The position numbers and the translations under genes are program-made. A stretch of 64,000 nucleotides of DNA from Bolinopsis microptera (taxonomy: Eukaryota > Ctenophora > Tentaculata > Lobata > Bolinopsidae). This document shows positions 32,447 through 46,050 of the stretch, piece by piece. The stretch lies in the NCBI RefSeq assembly GCF_026151205.1, contig NC_087073.1:15085837-15149836 (forward strand), in the 5' to 3' direction. The notes beneath the pieces were generated by a model. That model did not search any database. It had not been told where the DNA came from and saw nothing but the letters and a program-made list of their open reading frames with translations. Each line of letters begins with the position of its first letter. Position 1 is the first letter of the stretch.

Positions 32447-35400
32447 CTGCAAGCACTCAGTCAAACGGAAAGCCAACAAAGCCAAAAACATACCTAGGTA
32501 TCGACTATTGAAAGCATTTCATATATTGGTGGGCTGTGCTTCAATAAGCGATATCGGTACACGAACTGAGTTACAAGCTTGCTTAATTTATAGCGACGAC
32601 AACAGATTTGGACAATGAAATTCTAAAGCAGATCATGCTAAATCATCATCAGTATCTTGGTTATGTGATAAAATAGTCAGAAACCAAAAATTACAAACCG
32701 AGAAAATTATCTGATCTGGAGTCTGTTCGGATCCCAAGTCTGTTCTGAACCGACTGCACGATGTTAAACTCGCTCATCTTGGACTAACTTTCTTCAGAAT
32801 TTTCCGGCGTATCAGTTTGTCATTCACAACAATTACATACTTGAATATCTGGCAAGGATAAACGGTAAATTATACACAACACGAGTAGACGCAGGTACTC
32901 AGCCGCAGCCTGTGTATATAATTAATAATTAGCAGATCTAATTGGAATCATACCAGATTTTAAATTTGTAATCCATATTCATGTCTAATCACTGAAGACG
33001 ACTTAACCATCAAAATTATTATTCCTTTCAGTTACGAGATGTTCTGACATCCTGTCTGGCTTGACTTGCCTGTTTACTTCGTAGATCTCAAGTAATTTGC
33101 AAGGTTAGGTAAGCGACTAAGCGAGCGTAATTACTAATTATATCAATTAAATTATGTTAGATCATACAATTAGATTACTTTATACAGCATACAGTGTTTT
33201 CATTTGCCGGGAGACTTTTAGTAGACACTGCAAGCAATGCGAGGCACATCATGTCATATGATTCAAGTTCGTGATCCAGTATTAATTTAGGGATATATGG
33301 TCAAGTGGTAAAACTCTTATGAGATTTAGTTTTAGTTTTGGAGTAAGTATGATTGACAACATTCCTACGTAGGGATCTAATCCAGTAAACTAGTTCTAGA
33401 TCTAAGCATTTAAAATCTGAACTGTAACAGACTTTTATACGGTACCTGTTATACTAATAGATGGGTTGTAGCTATAGTTATAGCGATTATACTGACATAA
33501 TATTATATAATTTAATATAAAACTTGCTGTCAGCATCAGCAATCCCAAATCAGAATTAGGAATATACATATATTTAACCAACGCGACCTATGACTGGCGA
33601 CTATAATTTTGCTGCGATAATCACCGTTTTATGGGAGTGGTAATTGCAGCCTAGGCTATGGCTGTCTAGCGACGCCCTAATTCATTATCAAGGCTCACCT
33701 TAAATAAAGACCAAATCCCAATATATAAACATGCGCCAGTACAGAAAATCATTTCTGGACAATGACTCATAAGTTGAAATCAAACCTCCGTCTTACAATT
33801 AACGCCCATGATAATTCATAATTTCTTACCATCAAGTTGCCCGAACATTCAACAACCGCTCACATCTGACTGCCATCCAGTTGCAGGAGAATAATAACGT
33901 AATATACGTATTATAATGATAGATGCTTAAAGATGCGAGCATTCTTGACATTTCCGAGCAACAAGCATGATGCACTGATGACAAATTAAAGACGGCTGCG
34001 TGAGAGGGTTCCTCAAGCATACCTCCATCATATCACTCTGTAGTCTATGTACGTTGGGTGTGTGAGGATACTATCTCACTAGTTGTATCATGATATTATT
34101 ATCTAATTCGTAGTACTGACGCTGAGGTCATAACTTTTCAGATTACGGTCTGCTCCTTGTGGTACTAATCTTACCACAAATCTGCCACTAAACAGTGAAA
34201 AATACAGCATATATTATCGAGGCTAAATTGATAAAACTGATGAGGTAGAGGCATTATACTATTATAGATCGCGGCTTAAACTTAAAGACTGGCAGTAGGT
34301 TTGAACGACAACTGGGATAATTCAAGACATTTAAATGAAGGTATGTTCCTCATGTGATCAACCAACGAGACTACCAATAGTTCAGCTGCGGCGTATAACA
34401 CCTTACTACGCTTAAAAACATTCTCACAAACTCTTAAATCATATTATCTCAGTTACACCTCAACATCCGCTGTAAGTACTTAGCTGCCACTTCAGTGACC
34501 ACAATTCTGAATATTCTATTCTCTTCTTTTCAGTCGGCTAACAAGCACAACAAGCTCATCTCCATCCTCACCACCTGATCTACACACTGCATCACGTGAC
34601 TTACGCACTATATTCTTACTCCGTGTACAATGTACACTATATATCCATACATTTCATTGTCTCATTACTCGACTGTATGTTGGGGAACAGGAAGAGATCA
34701 TCTCTCTCTCTTTAACGAGAGTGGAGCTCCGCTTGCACCGTCCCCCAAACAGAATCCAACAAACTATATTATCTCGACATCTTAGCAACGGTAATTACCT
34801 CATCTTAGAATTATCTAGCAATTAGACAGACCGTTGCCATGGAAATGACAAAATTATCAACAGTACTTAGTTGAGGAGATCATATTTAGCAGGTCAAATA
34901 GAGAGGTGCTCTGTGTTATTTATGTAGTTCTCTCATTAATATTTGTAATTTGGTATTCAGTGAAAATGGAAATTATAACTATTCTGGGAGCAATAATTGT
35001 TAGGGCAAATTGTTCTGAAGGAAAATTGTTCTGAAGGAATATTGTTTGATGAGATAAGCTGCAGTAAGTTCTGATTTGTATTCTAACTGTCATGGTCATT
35101 ATGTTTAAATGAGAATAACCACATAATTCTGATTTAAGAGTTGAAGCTAATTTAACAATTTTATACATCATCTTGGTACTAGAAGATTGAAGAAGCAGTA
35201 AAATAACAATTTCAAACAAAAGATAAAAACTCGTAAATTTTGTGTACATTTGAAGAAACTGAAAATTATATAATATGTACTTTGAGAATCTGTAATTTAA
35301 TCTAAGCTTCACAAAGCTAACCAGACTGTCTTATTTACAAAAAGGATTGGAACCTAAAATCTGCTGTAGGAGTGAACTGTCATAATGATAAATGATCCAG

Positions 35401-36066
35401 CCATAACAAGAAATTATGCCAAAATTAATCGTCTCTTTCGTGGCTCTTTGCGCTAAATCTGACATTTAAAACAAAAAAGTTCCATGTCATTTTATCAGAT
35501 AATAGTTTTTACGAATTACGTAAACTAAAAACAAAACGTTTGTAGAGATATTTACATAATGTACACGATCAGATAATATATCAATTTACCACATGCACTA
35601 GGTAGTAAATTCTACAATTATGAACAAATAAGTTAATATTGACGTACATTATATTAGGAAATATAATGAAGATCAAGGACTACAAAATTTACTTTTTCAA
35701 TTAACAGAGGTTGATTTCCTGTGTAATAGAATGTCCTATGAGTTTGTCGGTTTGTCTGTGTGTTCGTTTGTCAGGAAGTCTGTGTGTCTGTCTGTGGGTC
35801 AGTCAGACTTTCTGCCAGTAAAGAATTTACTGACACTGTCTAGTAACGTTGATACAGTTGGACTTTCGCAATCTGTAAAAGATGAAAATCATTAGATTTG
35901 GACTAACAAATCTGCGAAATCTCTGCCCTATTCCGGTCAAGTGACATAACATCTTGAATTAAACTCTTACTAAAACTCTATATAATTAAAAAACGTTTTC
36001 TCAACATGGTAGTATTGACAACAAATACACACACATTATTATTATTATTCTCTGACAAAATTAAAA
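32447..36066. other. Upstream of TMEM17 / downstream of FAM13; no gene seen
   Basis: It should hold the TMEM17 N-terminal exon and promoter and the FAM13 3' UTR. I see only AT-rich sequence, a GTCTGTGTGT simple repeat near 35740-35810 and ATT repeats at 36034-36050. Confidence 0.4.
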
Positions 36067-39000
36067 TCAAAATGTTTGGGAGCCACCGTCACCACTCTTC
36101 TTTAAGAGCGTTTCTACCAATCTTATCTTAGCTTTAACTTGCTTGTAATCATTATACTCCAACTCTTTCGGACCTCGGTCCTCTTTTAAAACCTTTCTCC
36201 CGTGTTTATTGAGAAACGCTTTCTCATAATCACGTAAACTTTTCCTTAAAATTCTCTTATTATCTTGTAACTCTGACATTTTACGGACCAGTTCATCCAT
36301 TGTAAGGTTGATAAGTTCCATACCTGAGGCTACGGAGGCAGTGTTGCCCATGGTAACGTTCCACGTGTCCCCCAACTGATTGTTAACTCTGGTGGGAGTT
36401 CTCTCACCCCCACTAGGACCTGTATCGTTCTTTTTGTTCAGGGCAAGCTTAACTTTACGATATCTGTCATATATTGGTCTCATAGTGTCTTTCTGGTCTT
36501 TTGTTTTGGGCCGACCGTAAGTTTCCTCAAAATGTAGCAAGAGCTTCTGGATGCAGAGTTTCTCATCTGCCAGCTGAGAATGATTCATAAGCTTCAAATC
36601 GTGAGGCCGTCCCGCTAACTTCCTTTTCTCGTCCATTTTAGAGTGAATCATTGCATGCTGATTCACTAAAGTAGACTTGGGTCTATTAGAATCTACAGCC
36701 TTAGCGTCCAACAAAAGTCGTTTTAATTCGTTTAGCTCTTTGATTATACTAGCGATGGGTCTACGTTCGTTTCCAACTGGGGGTCTATGATGCGCCTGCT
36801 CGAAACTCGCATCAAACGCAACTACTTGCTGTTTAAGCAGAGCTATTTTACTGCTCAAACTAGCAATGCTGTTGCTACTGGAGGGAGACGTCTTGGGTGA
36901 CACATTCACACTCGGTACACTGGAGATCTCAGATTGACAAGTTAATGAGCTGACGGACTCAACCTTGGAGAGTTTCTTGAGGTTTAACTTGGGGACAATG
37001 TCCCGTTGTGGTGACTCAGGACCTGTTTGAGTTTTAGATTTGGAGATTTGCCGTCGTTTCTGAGGCGAGGCCCGGCCTTTCGTTACAGAAGCTAGGGGCT
37101 GGCAGGTTGCCAGATTGAACATGCCGTCAGATGAACGTCTGTTAAAAGGCGGACTCGGAGACGGACTTGGATGTCTGTCAGATTTACCCTCCTTAATTTC
37201 GCTGTTATAAGAACCCGTTCTGATGCTATTCATGGCAACACAGCTGTTCCTATTAGCATGATAATCTGGTTTTGGTCCTTTCCGTCTGATCCTCTCTCCC
37301 CCATTTGATAACTTCTGTTCATTCGAGTTGTTCTTATCATTGTAGATACTGAAACTATGATCACTCGTAGTTGGAGCAGGAATGAGCATCTCCCAGATAC
37401 ACTCCTTGATAGTCTGTTGGAGGTTGAATTGAATGGAGAGGTTGCCAGACCCAGTGAGAGGAGACATAGAGGAGAGGGAGTCATGTGACCGAGCCAGGAT
37501 GTCCTCGGTCTCCGGAGAAGGGGAGTCTTGAGCCAGACCTGATAACCAGGTATCGTCCCAATCTTTCGCTTTGTTGTTAGCCACCTGAAATAACAAAAAG
37601 TTTAATTGGTGAATACTATTATGATTTAGGAGAAACATTTAATTGTGAGTCTAAGGAGCTTAGAGCTTCGACCATGGAGGAGCTTAGAGTTTCGACCATG
37701 CTGTAAGTTTCCCTCGATAAATTTAATCATTCTTCCGATTCCATTATTTACGAATACAAAAGCTCGCAGCTGAGTCGATGAGGTAAAAATACATCTAAAT
37801 ATGAGTATTGAGTTTCTTATTAAATTTACATTTCAGTATCTTCGCTTTGAATTATTGCTATTTCATGACCCCACTGTTTTTCATGATGTTAGTTAAACAC
37901 GTACAATATTATGTACGTTCAATTTTGAAAAAATGAAGGCACCGTTTGCATTTTTATTCTAGATATGGAAATATGATAGATAAGTTCGAATCACGGGACT
38001 TGTAGAGAGCCAACAGGAAGTTCAAATTCATGCAGATCTAATCTTAATAGCTGCAACCAAATTTACAACCAAATCATTTGGAGAGATTTGGCTGCTGACC
38101 ATTTTAATTGCCTTGTCATTGACTGTCTGTTAAATTTATCGTTATGATCATAAAAATCATGTTATGTAATCTCGATATCAAATCACTGTAACCTAGCCAG
38201 GATTAAGCTATTTATAGAATTGTTGAATGATCCGATTGTTTTGCCGACATAACAAGCATAATAGGATTGAACAGAGATTCATAAATCCGCTAGTAGTAGC
38301 ACAGTACTACAATCAGAGCAAATTTGTTTGTTATATTTTAGGAAATAATCATTCTCTGAGGGCTGTGCTGAACGGTCGGTCCACATTTTCAGATAATTTT
38401 CTTATTTCCGGCTAATCACAAAAGACAATGGTCTATCTATACACAATATAACAGTAATTGAACAGTTAGCAGGATCTGGCAATTGGTGGACTCTCTTTTT
38501 AATTGCACTAATCGGCTATCATGTTAAATGGGGCCAATGTATTCTGTTCAAAGGTTTGGTAGCAGCTTGCAAATGGTAGTATTTGGTTGGTTCAGGTTCC
38601 AATTTGTAACAATAAAGTTACCAGGAAACAGTTACCAGGAAACAGTTACCAGGATACAGTTACCAGGATACCTGTAATAATGCAGTTACCAGGATACCTG
38701 TATTCACTACATTTAACATCAAATACTATTTAAAGCCATGAATTTGGAATTACTATTGAGCTTATATTCTTTTAGGTAAGGTTAAAGAATCACGATTCTT
38801 CATAATAAATTGTAGGTACAGAAGCTAATACTGCTAAGTCTTTCCAGTACTCTATAGCTATGTAGAAACTTCCTAAAAATAATTTCGGACTGAGTTATGT
38901 TCAATTAAAAACAATGGACCATGATACAGGAGGGACTATATATACAGTATACACCTGGCACTTACACACAACATTACCACGTACAAACTACACATGGTCC

Positions 39001-42000
39001 CAAACAACACGCATGGTCGGACTGGACGGGGACTGGACTAACAGTGGCTTCTTGATAGCTGATATTATGTGGCTAAGTTTGGTTTTTAAGGCACAGTGAG
39101 CACTGACATTTTCTAATAAGCACAATATCTAATAGATGGCACAATGTTGGAGCGGGAATGTTACTAGCTACATAGTTGCTTTATAAAGATCATGAAATAG
39201 CCACCCTTAAAAAATGTTCAAAATTAACTGAAAGAATTTCAAACTTCAGGATTAGTTAATGAAGAATTTAGCTGTTGGCACAATTTTTAAAAGTTATTTC
39301 ATTTCAGTAAAGAATGCAGAATGCAGATGTCACATGTTAAAATATCACATTACTAAAATACACAGTACACACCGGGATCATTGCATGAATATCTAAGAAC
39401 AAATTTGAAAAAAGTGTAACCAAGACGCACGACTGCAACAGAAATCTATAAGCGATATACACTATACAGTTGACTTAAATAGTTAGATGAAACGCAGCCG
39501 TATTCAATGTGCACCTTTAATATGGAGGAAATACCACGGCGTGCCCTACCGTACTAATAAAATCTGCGGCTTTTGTTTGCCACATATTTAGTTCGCACCA
39601 ATTTGACCGTGTTTTTAACTCTACCGATGGTGATATTTAAAATTTAAGCGCCTAAGGAAGGTGTAATCTCTCACCTGCCATAAACTATACTTAATTTTTC
39701 ACCCCATTCACTGTATATCATATGAAACCAGCTGTAGTTGCTATGGTGGTCATAGCAACCTGTAAAACTCAGAAATCGTCATTAATATTTCTAATTTTAA
39801 ACTTTTTACAGAAATGAATTATCTTGAAACATTTTGAGAAATTGTTTTAAAATTGTCAGAAAAGTAATGGCGGACATTTTTGGATAATACTGAATTTTAA
39901 GTTCCCATAAGATTTTGTAACTCAGACTTGAAACTTGATCTATGAACAGAAGAGTAATTATGCGTCACATAACTTTAAATCTAATTATTGCTCCATGTAT
40001 ACTCTTCTGATGCTGTCAGCTGCAGTTTATTCACAGATGGTGGTTGCTATGGTTACCGACTAGATATTTGATATTCAGTCAACATGATACGGGACAAATC
40101 GTGCTACACCCAAGATAATGTTATGAAATCTTGAGAGGTTAAAGATTTTACAAAACTCGAGCGATTTGGTATAGCCGACTTCATTATATTAATTTACACG
40201 TGTCAGTAAGTGTCAGGTATGGCGACAACTTTAATTAAAAATTACAGCTATCAGGTTGCGCTATGTTCGCTGACTTATAAAGAAAAGTTCAATATAATGG
40301 CCATGAATTCTGCTTCGATCAATCTTGACATCTTGCATTTTGACAAAATACCCGCCGCACACTTCATTCGATTTAAATGCGATGGCAAATGATTTGATAG
40401 GTATGAATCTCCCAATAACGGAGTTATATTAAGAGAGCTTTAAAATTTAAATAAGTTTTCTGCCCACCTTTTTTTGGTGGTTAACCGCCTACCTTATATT
40501 TTCCTTACCAACGAGCTCATAATTAATTAATAGATTAAACTTTTGGATATATGACCTAATACCATGACATAACGGTCTAACCCAGGTACCAGACACACTT
40601 ACATAATTTTACAACATACCAATGAAACTCTCAAATGATTAATTAAATCGTAGGCTGAAGATCATGAAGTTGGCATGGCAGTGGCAGTGTCCGATTTCGT
40701 CATGATTGAAATTTATATTTGATATTTCAAAGGTATTATGATCTCCTTCATTACTGGTATAGTTCATAAGTTGTATGAACAATAACACCTGCACAGTACT
40801 TAACAGAAATAGAGATATGATCGGTTGAAAGTCATCTCTTATTATCTCATAAATCGTGAGGTGTTTCCAAATGTAACATTATCATCCTTTCAATTTGGTG
40901 AACCACATAATGATCATTGATCAATGATCAGTAGCTGCTTCCTGTCTTAGTATCGATACAACAGTTTTCATAATATTACAGTGAGAGAATCGTTATTCTT
41001 GTTCATTACTCTTTCAGGTGGCGAGTGAGGGCATCTTCAACGCTAAAGTAGGGAAAATTTACGATCGTGCCGAGGCCGTAACGTCATAATACTTTAAAAT
41101 TTCGAGATAGTGCATTTAAAATAAATACTTGTTTAACCGCATACTCGCATAGTTCGATTAAATTAAGCTATTTTAAGGTTGATGAACAGGCCTATACTTT
41201 TACAGTCCTTACATGGACATCTCTTGAGATATAACAGGCCAAATCTACGCACTATTGTAGTTAAATGACTTTACTGAGTTGGTTGTAAATTAGTGAATAT
41301 CATTGCCCACAATAGGGAACAATTCGCATGACCAACCGTTGTCAAACTATTTGGTTCGTAAAATTTAATTAATACAACTGATCGTGTTATTTAAACTTAA
41401 TATCTAATGATTTCGCATAGAATTTTATGCTGGCATGGAAATTCGAAAATCAAAAACATCACCCCAAAAACTCGCAGAAAAAAAGCAACAAAACTCACTT
41501 CTACACAGACCAGGATGATCCGAAAGTTCTTGTAGCTGGCAGAAGTGACATAGGTCGCCATACAGGGTAGGAAATTAAAAGGGCGCCCGGCCGGCACCAG
41601 CAACCACAGTATTATATATTTACAAGAGGCGTAACTTACAAGACTAATTATTGGTACATTTCCTGGACTTATTGTCAGATTTATAATATTATATTGTTAC
41701 GGAAAAATGGAAAATAATGGATATTATTACGGTATTCACAAGAGGTAACTGGGAAACAAGATTCGATGTTGATCTAAACTGAATAGATCACCGATTAAAT
41801 GGATTTCTGTTCACTATAATGATAGTACACCCGATTAGTCGTTCAATTAACCTTCAAAACATGTTAATTGATAGCGCAAGCTGCGTCCGGATGTAATGAA
41901 AAATTATGCAAAGTATGGTCAGAATATTATTCTCTAATTGAAAAGTTAATTGTGTGTTCCGCTCTTCTTCCAGTCTACACCAGTTTCAAACTTAGATCAG

Positions 42001-43074
42001 ATTTAATGCAATTTAGTTAGATATTACCAACCAGTCTGACACAAAGTTAGATATCACGAAACAATTATTAAAGCAGCAATGGTTCATTATAGTGTATTAT
42101 ATTAGTGTAATATACTAATAGTGTATTGCTGATAATCGCTGATTTAATTTTAAACGGCAGATTGACCTAACCAATAATATGATCTTTAGTGAACTGAAAA
42201 AGTAAGAACTAAGTATAGAAGCAAGCAGTTTTATTAGTCTGGTGGATATCACTAACAAGTGTACTAGGATTCTGAGGAAAATAAAACCACACATAAGAAG
42301 AGTAACAAATTTTAATACGGACATTATAATGAAAGCAGATGCAACGCCATGGCCTAATTATGGCTTAAATCGTCAAATAAGCAAATAACGGAAATTATAC
42401 TTGTGATTCACTGACGTCAGTCGGCTGATACCCTCAGAACAACTTACTAAAATGTTTGATCGTAGGTAAATATCAGCTGTAAGGTGGAAGTTTCGCCCAG
42501 TTTTAAAAACTTCCAGCCTAATTAGCCAGTAATTATGTAATTATGTAATCGCCTCCGCTCAGTTGGTGATTAGTGTGGTGGGCGATACTTCAGCACGCGG
42601 TTCATCATTAGTATTAGAGATGGGAAATTTCGTGGTCAGCGCTCATCACAGGTCAGACACAATTGATTTTGAAACTCTAATTGGTTACAGAGGATTGCAT
42701 TTGCTTAATTGATGACGCCCATATCTCATTTCCATGTAAATTCCGATGTTTATTGTTTATTGTGCAATTTAAGAGCTGTAACACGTGTTGTTTGATAAAA
42801 GCAGGCACAAGCACAGAACAATTAAACAATTTTTTCAAGAACTATTATCGACAATCGTGATAGTTATTAGTAAAACGTTGAGTTAAATTGGCGCCAAAAC
42901 CATGAAATTAAAACCGTTGAGTAAAGGTCAGTTTAGAATATTACACATGTACACCTTACCATTTAAGGTATAATGGTTCCAGCATGTACCCCATTAATAT
43001 CAGTTTACTATCCGCTTTTATACTGTTTAATTTAGAAAATTTAGAGGGATATTATTAAAAATGTATTGCGCTAA

Positions 43075-43112
<38 letters not shown>

Positions 43113-45105
43113 GGGGGCAATTTAAACCACTGACCGTGTTTATGTTTTCCTTGTTCATATTGTTGTTGAGCGGCTTGCCGTTATCTAGCTGGTCTGGTAA
43201 AATAAAGTAAGGAGCAGCCGTGTGGTTGTTGTTTATGTTAGCACTCTCCACTTGTATGAGGCCCCCTGGAGTTGGGGTGGCAGGAGCGGGTTTCTTATCT
43301 ACTGTACTGTAGATAACCTCGCTTGTGCTGAATATCTGGGGAAGGGAGCTGATAAGTTGGATTGCAGAGATGGAGATAAGAATATTAAGTAGAAAATAAG
43401 CTGGAATGAAATAAAATTATAGGAAAACCAAAATTTCTTGATGCAGCAAATAAATAAGGCGAGTACTGAGTATGATGGCACTAACAATAACAAATAACAA
43501 ATACCTGCTGATGATGAGTAATCATGCAACTCATTGCTTTAGTAATAGAGGGCTGCCTCTGCAAAGCTTCCAGATCACTCTTTATCCGGAAGAGATTCGG
43601 ACCAAACACTATAGCAAGAGAAGAGTCGGTCATCTTGGTGACGGCCACGTTCTGTCCCACATCGTTGAGAAAAGAACAGAGATACTTGAGGAGGTTAAGG
43701 TTGACGGGTGGGAGAGTTTTACAGTAAGTCCTGATCTTGTCTACCAGGTGTGATGTGGATAGTGTCCTGTCTTCTGCTGCAACTAGGATCTCCTGAGATA
43801 CCTAGACATTTAGTTGTTAGTTTTGTTATATTTCAACATATTGCCTGCTCAGTGCTAGTTCAAGATCATCTGCAAATATTTCTGCTGCAGTTTGTTAAAA
43901 TAACCATTAATTCTACAGAATTTCCCGGATGGGGCATGCAGTTACCTGATCAGGAATAAGAGGATCGGGAAGTTCTCTAAAGAACATCTTGAAGATAGAT
44001 GTCACCACACTGACATCATGTACAGAAGTGAGGTTGGCAGTGCCGTTCTGGTCATACTCCAATCTTAACCCATCAATAACTCGTCGGTTACCACTAACTC
44101 TAAACAGTCCTTCTTCTGGAAAATGTGACAGGGTTAATTTTATGATAATTGTTTGCAGATCAACAAGATAGTTGGTTCATAATGCTGAATAAATTTAAGA
44201 TCACATATTTTATTACTCAAATGAAACGACAATCCCGTCACTCATACGTCATTATCACGCAACTTAAGGGGACAGGGGGGTCTTCATGGAAATTTTCTCA
44301 AAATCGACTTATTAGTTGTTTCTAATAGAGGGAAGTAATATCTATCAGATGCTTTTCATCCCGTGGAAAATCGTTCCTAGTCGAGATTATTGCCAGTCAA
44401 AGGTCAGCGCGTGTGTGTAATTGTATTGCGCGAGCGATTTTTTTATCGTGGACCTCGAAAAATCATCAAAAAACAAGGTCTAAGATTTTCAAAATCGAAT
44501 AAAACATTTTTAAAGGCCTATCTCAAAATTCTGTCTGGCTCATCTCTTTTAAATGATCCCTAAAACATATCCTGAAAGTTTCAGGGTGATTGCTCAAAAA
44601 ATGTAGGAGAAGATAGATTTTTAAACTCGATTTTCAGGGCATCTGATAGATATTACTCCCCTCTATCAGAGACAACCAAAAAGTCGATTTTGAGAAAATT
44701 TCCATGAAAAATTTCCTGCGGCCTGCCCCCTTAAATCACTAGAAGATGTGACATAACGATCATGACGTGTTAAACGACAATAGTTAAACCTTTAAAGCCA
44801 TGACGACGGATGAAGGCGACAAGTTGATAGACGATGTTGGGGACGTTAGCACTGTTGTCACATTTCTCCGTTAGCTCTGAGAGTGGTACACCGAATATCC
44901 GACCTTTCGTCGGCAACTGAAAGGCATACTGTGAACATTGTAGTCTAGGGAAACATATAATATATAATAATGTGATCTTTAAAAAATAATCGTAAAACTC
45001 TGAGGTACAAATATTCTTGGCATACTTTTGGTGCTGACTGCTGATTTGACTAACCTGCTTTTTTCGTACATTAGGACTGAGACCAACCCGTCTAACTAAA
45101 TCCAT
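36067..45105 (-). CDS. FAM13: FAM13-family RhoGAP protein
   Basis: Six minus-strand exons in matching phase: 45055-45105 (ATG, tentative), 44790-44916, 43946-44115, 43505-43792, 43135-43335, 36067-37584 (TGA). About 784 aa. Exons 2-4 are a RhoGAP domain: IFGVPLSEL, then EEGLFRVSGN with the arginine finger, FFRELPDPLIP, and LLKYLCSFL...AIVFGPNLFR. RhoGAPs stimulate GTP hydrolysis by Rho-family GTPases. Exon 5 is a low-complexity linker (NKEN). The last exon carries the FAM13-specific C-terminal coiled-coil motifs: LADEKLCIQKLLLHFEETYG with RPIYDRYRKVK, and KRILRKSLRDYEKAFLNKHG with EDRGP. Both domains in FAM13 order make the family assignment firm; FAM13A and FAM13B cannot be separated. The first exon and its acceptor choice are the weakest part. 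Confidence 0.92.
38607..38700 (+). repeat. Short tandem repeat (CAGTTACCAGGAAA)
   Basis: Five imperfect copies of a 14-15-base unit in the FAM13 intron. Confidence 0.75.
43075..43117 (+). repeat. Poly-G tract (C-tract on the FAM13 sense strand)
   Basis: 37 consecutive G, one A, then five G, starting 17 bases downstream of the FAM13 exon 5 donor (ACG|GTCAGT on the minus strand). On the sense strand it is a C-run translated as polyproline in one frame, but the phase-consistent splice model places it in the intron. Confidence 0.9.
44268..44730. mobile_element. TTAA-flanked foldback MITE in FAM13 intron 2
   Basis: TTAA at 44264-44267 and 44731-44734 brackets 463 bp with ~90-bp imperfect inverted ends: GGGGACAGGGGGG...GGAAATTTTCTCAAAATCGA left, TCGATTTTGAGAAAATTTCC...GGCCTGCCCCC right. 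TTAA duplication is characteristic of piggyBac-type transposition. The interior shares AAATGATCCCTA and GTTTCAGGGTGATT with 47120-47395. Confidence 0.8.
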
Positions 45106-46050
45106 CAGACATTGTATTTACCTCATCTTGCTAACGGGATAAAGTATTATTATCTTTAAACTTTAAATAAATAACATTACAAAGTAGTATTGGCACGATG
45201 ACGAACTGTTGCTATCGGGATAGAATATTACTATCTTCAAACTTTGAATAACTAACGTATCGGAACGAACTTTTAATGAATTAATAGTCAATATCCACTG
45301 CCACATTGTATCATATCAAGAATCACGTACATTTTTCTTGAACAAGAATCACGTATATTTTTCTTGTAAATACAATAAGGCTATTCGGTAGAAATATTTC
45401 AGTCAAGAAAATAAAGAAAAACAATAAGTAAAGAAATGTGTCAAAATGTCAAATAAAAATAGAAAATTACAAAATTAAAAAACCCAAAATACAATGCATC
45501 TCCAGTCTCCACTTAAACGTGAAATTTATAATTTCTTTAAATTACGTAGCATAAAAAGTACAAGGAGCGACGTCAGACATAGCTGTTGCCAGCCAATACA
45601 CTGTAATTACAAAATTACTGTGATTTTCTGTACAGCAACATCGACAAAATACAATAGGCATGATAAAACATACGCATATCTAAGCTGTGTCCTCACTAAA
45701 ACTTTCCAGCGCAAGACCGACGTAATCTCAAAAGCTAAAATATTCTGGCGAGGTAAATAAATATAGTTGCTGGCTAGTTCAGTCGGACGAGAGGAAGTAA
45801 ACCCATAAAAGGGTACAAATAAGCTAAGTTTCAGTGCAGTGCACACAATGACCAATGCGTTAACTTAAATCATATATTTCACCAAATAAGTAGATAAAGA
45901 TTACGGTACGAAAGCTAAAATTGAATCCTGAAGATTATTTAAATTCGAAAACTGTAGCCTTGTTAACTCATTAATTAATAATCTATCCAAATGTCGTAAT
46001 GCAGTAATTTGTCTAAGATGTCTATAAAGATTAAAATAAAATGAAGCGAT

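Larger units (their letters stand above)
37585..43134. other. FAM13 intron 5
   Basis: 5.5-kb intron of the FAM13-like gene. It holds a tandem CAGTTACCAGGAAA-type repeat (38607-38700), paired GTTGCTATGG motifs (39737-39765, 40040-40058) and a poly-G run next to the donor. Short open frames here show no family signature. Confidence 0.6.

Noticed and set aside
34676..34760. Inverted TTGGGGA/TCCCCCAA pair as a MITE
   Set aside because: The complementarity is only about 8 bases and there is no target duplication.
37975..38010. Possible tRNA B-box (AGTTCGAATCACGG)
   Set aside because: No matching A-box, acceptor stem or anticodon arm at the right spacing.
43027..43251. Frame ending in polyproline as a real FAM13 segment
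   Set aside because: The ACG|GTCAGT donor at 43135 joins in phase with the last exon, so the C-run is intronic; only the part above 43135 is coding.
43472..43753. 93-codon plus-strand frame
   Set aside because: Antisense shadow of the FAM13 RhoGAP exon 43505-43792.
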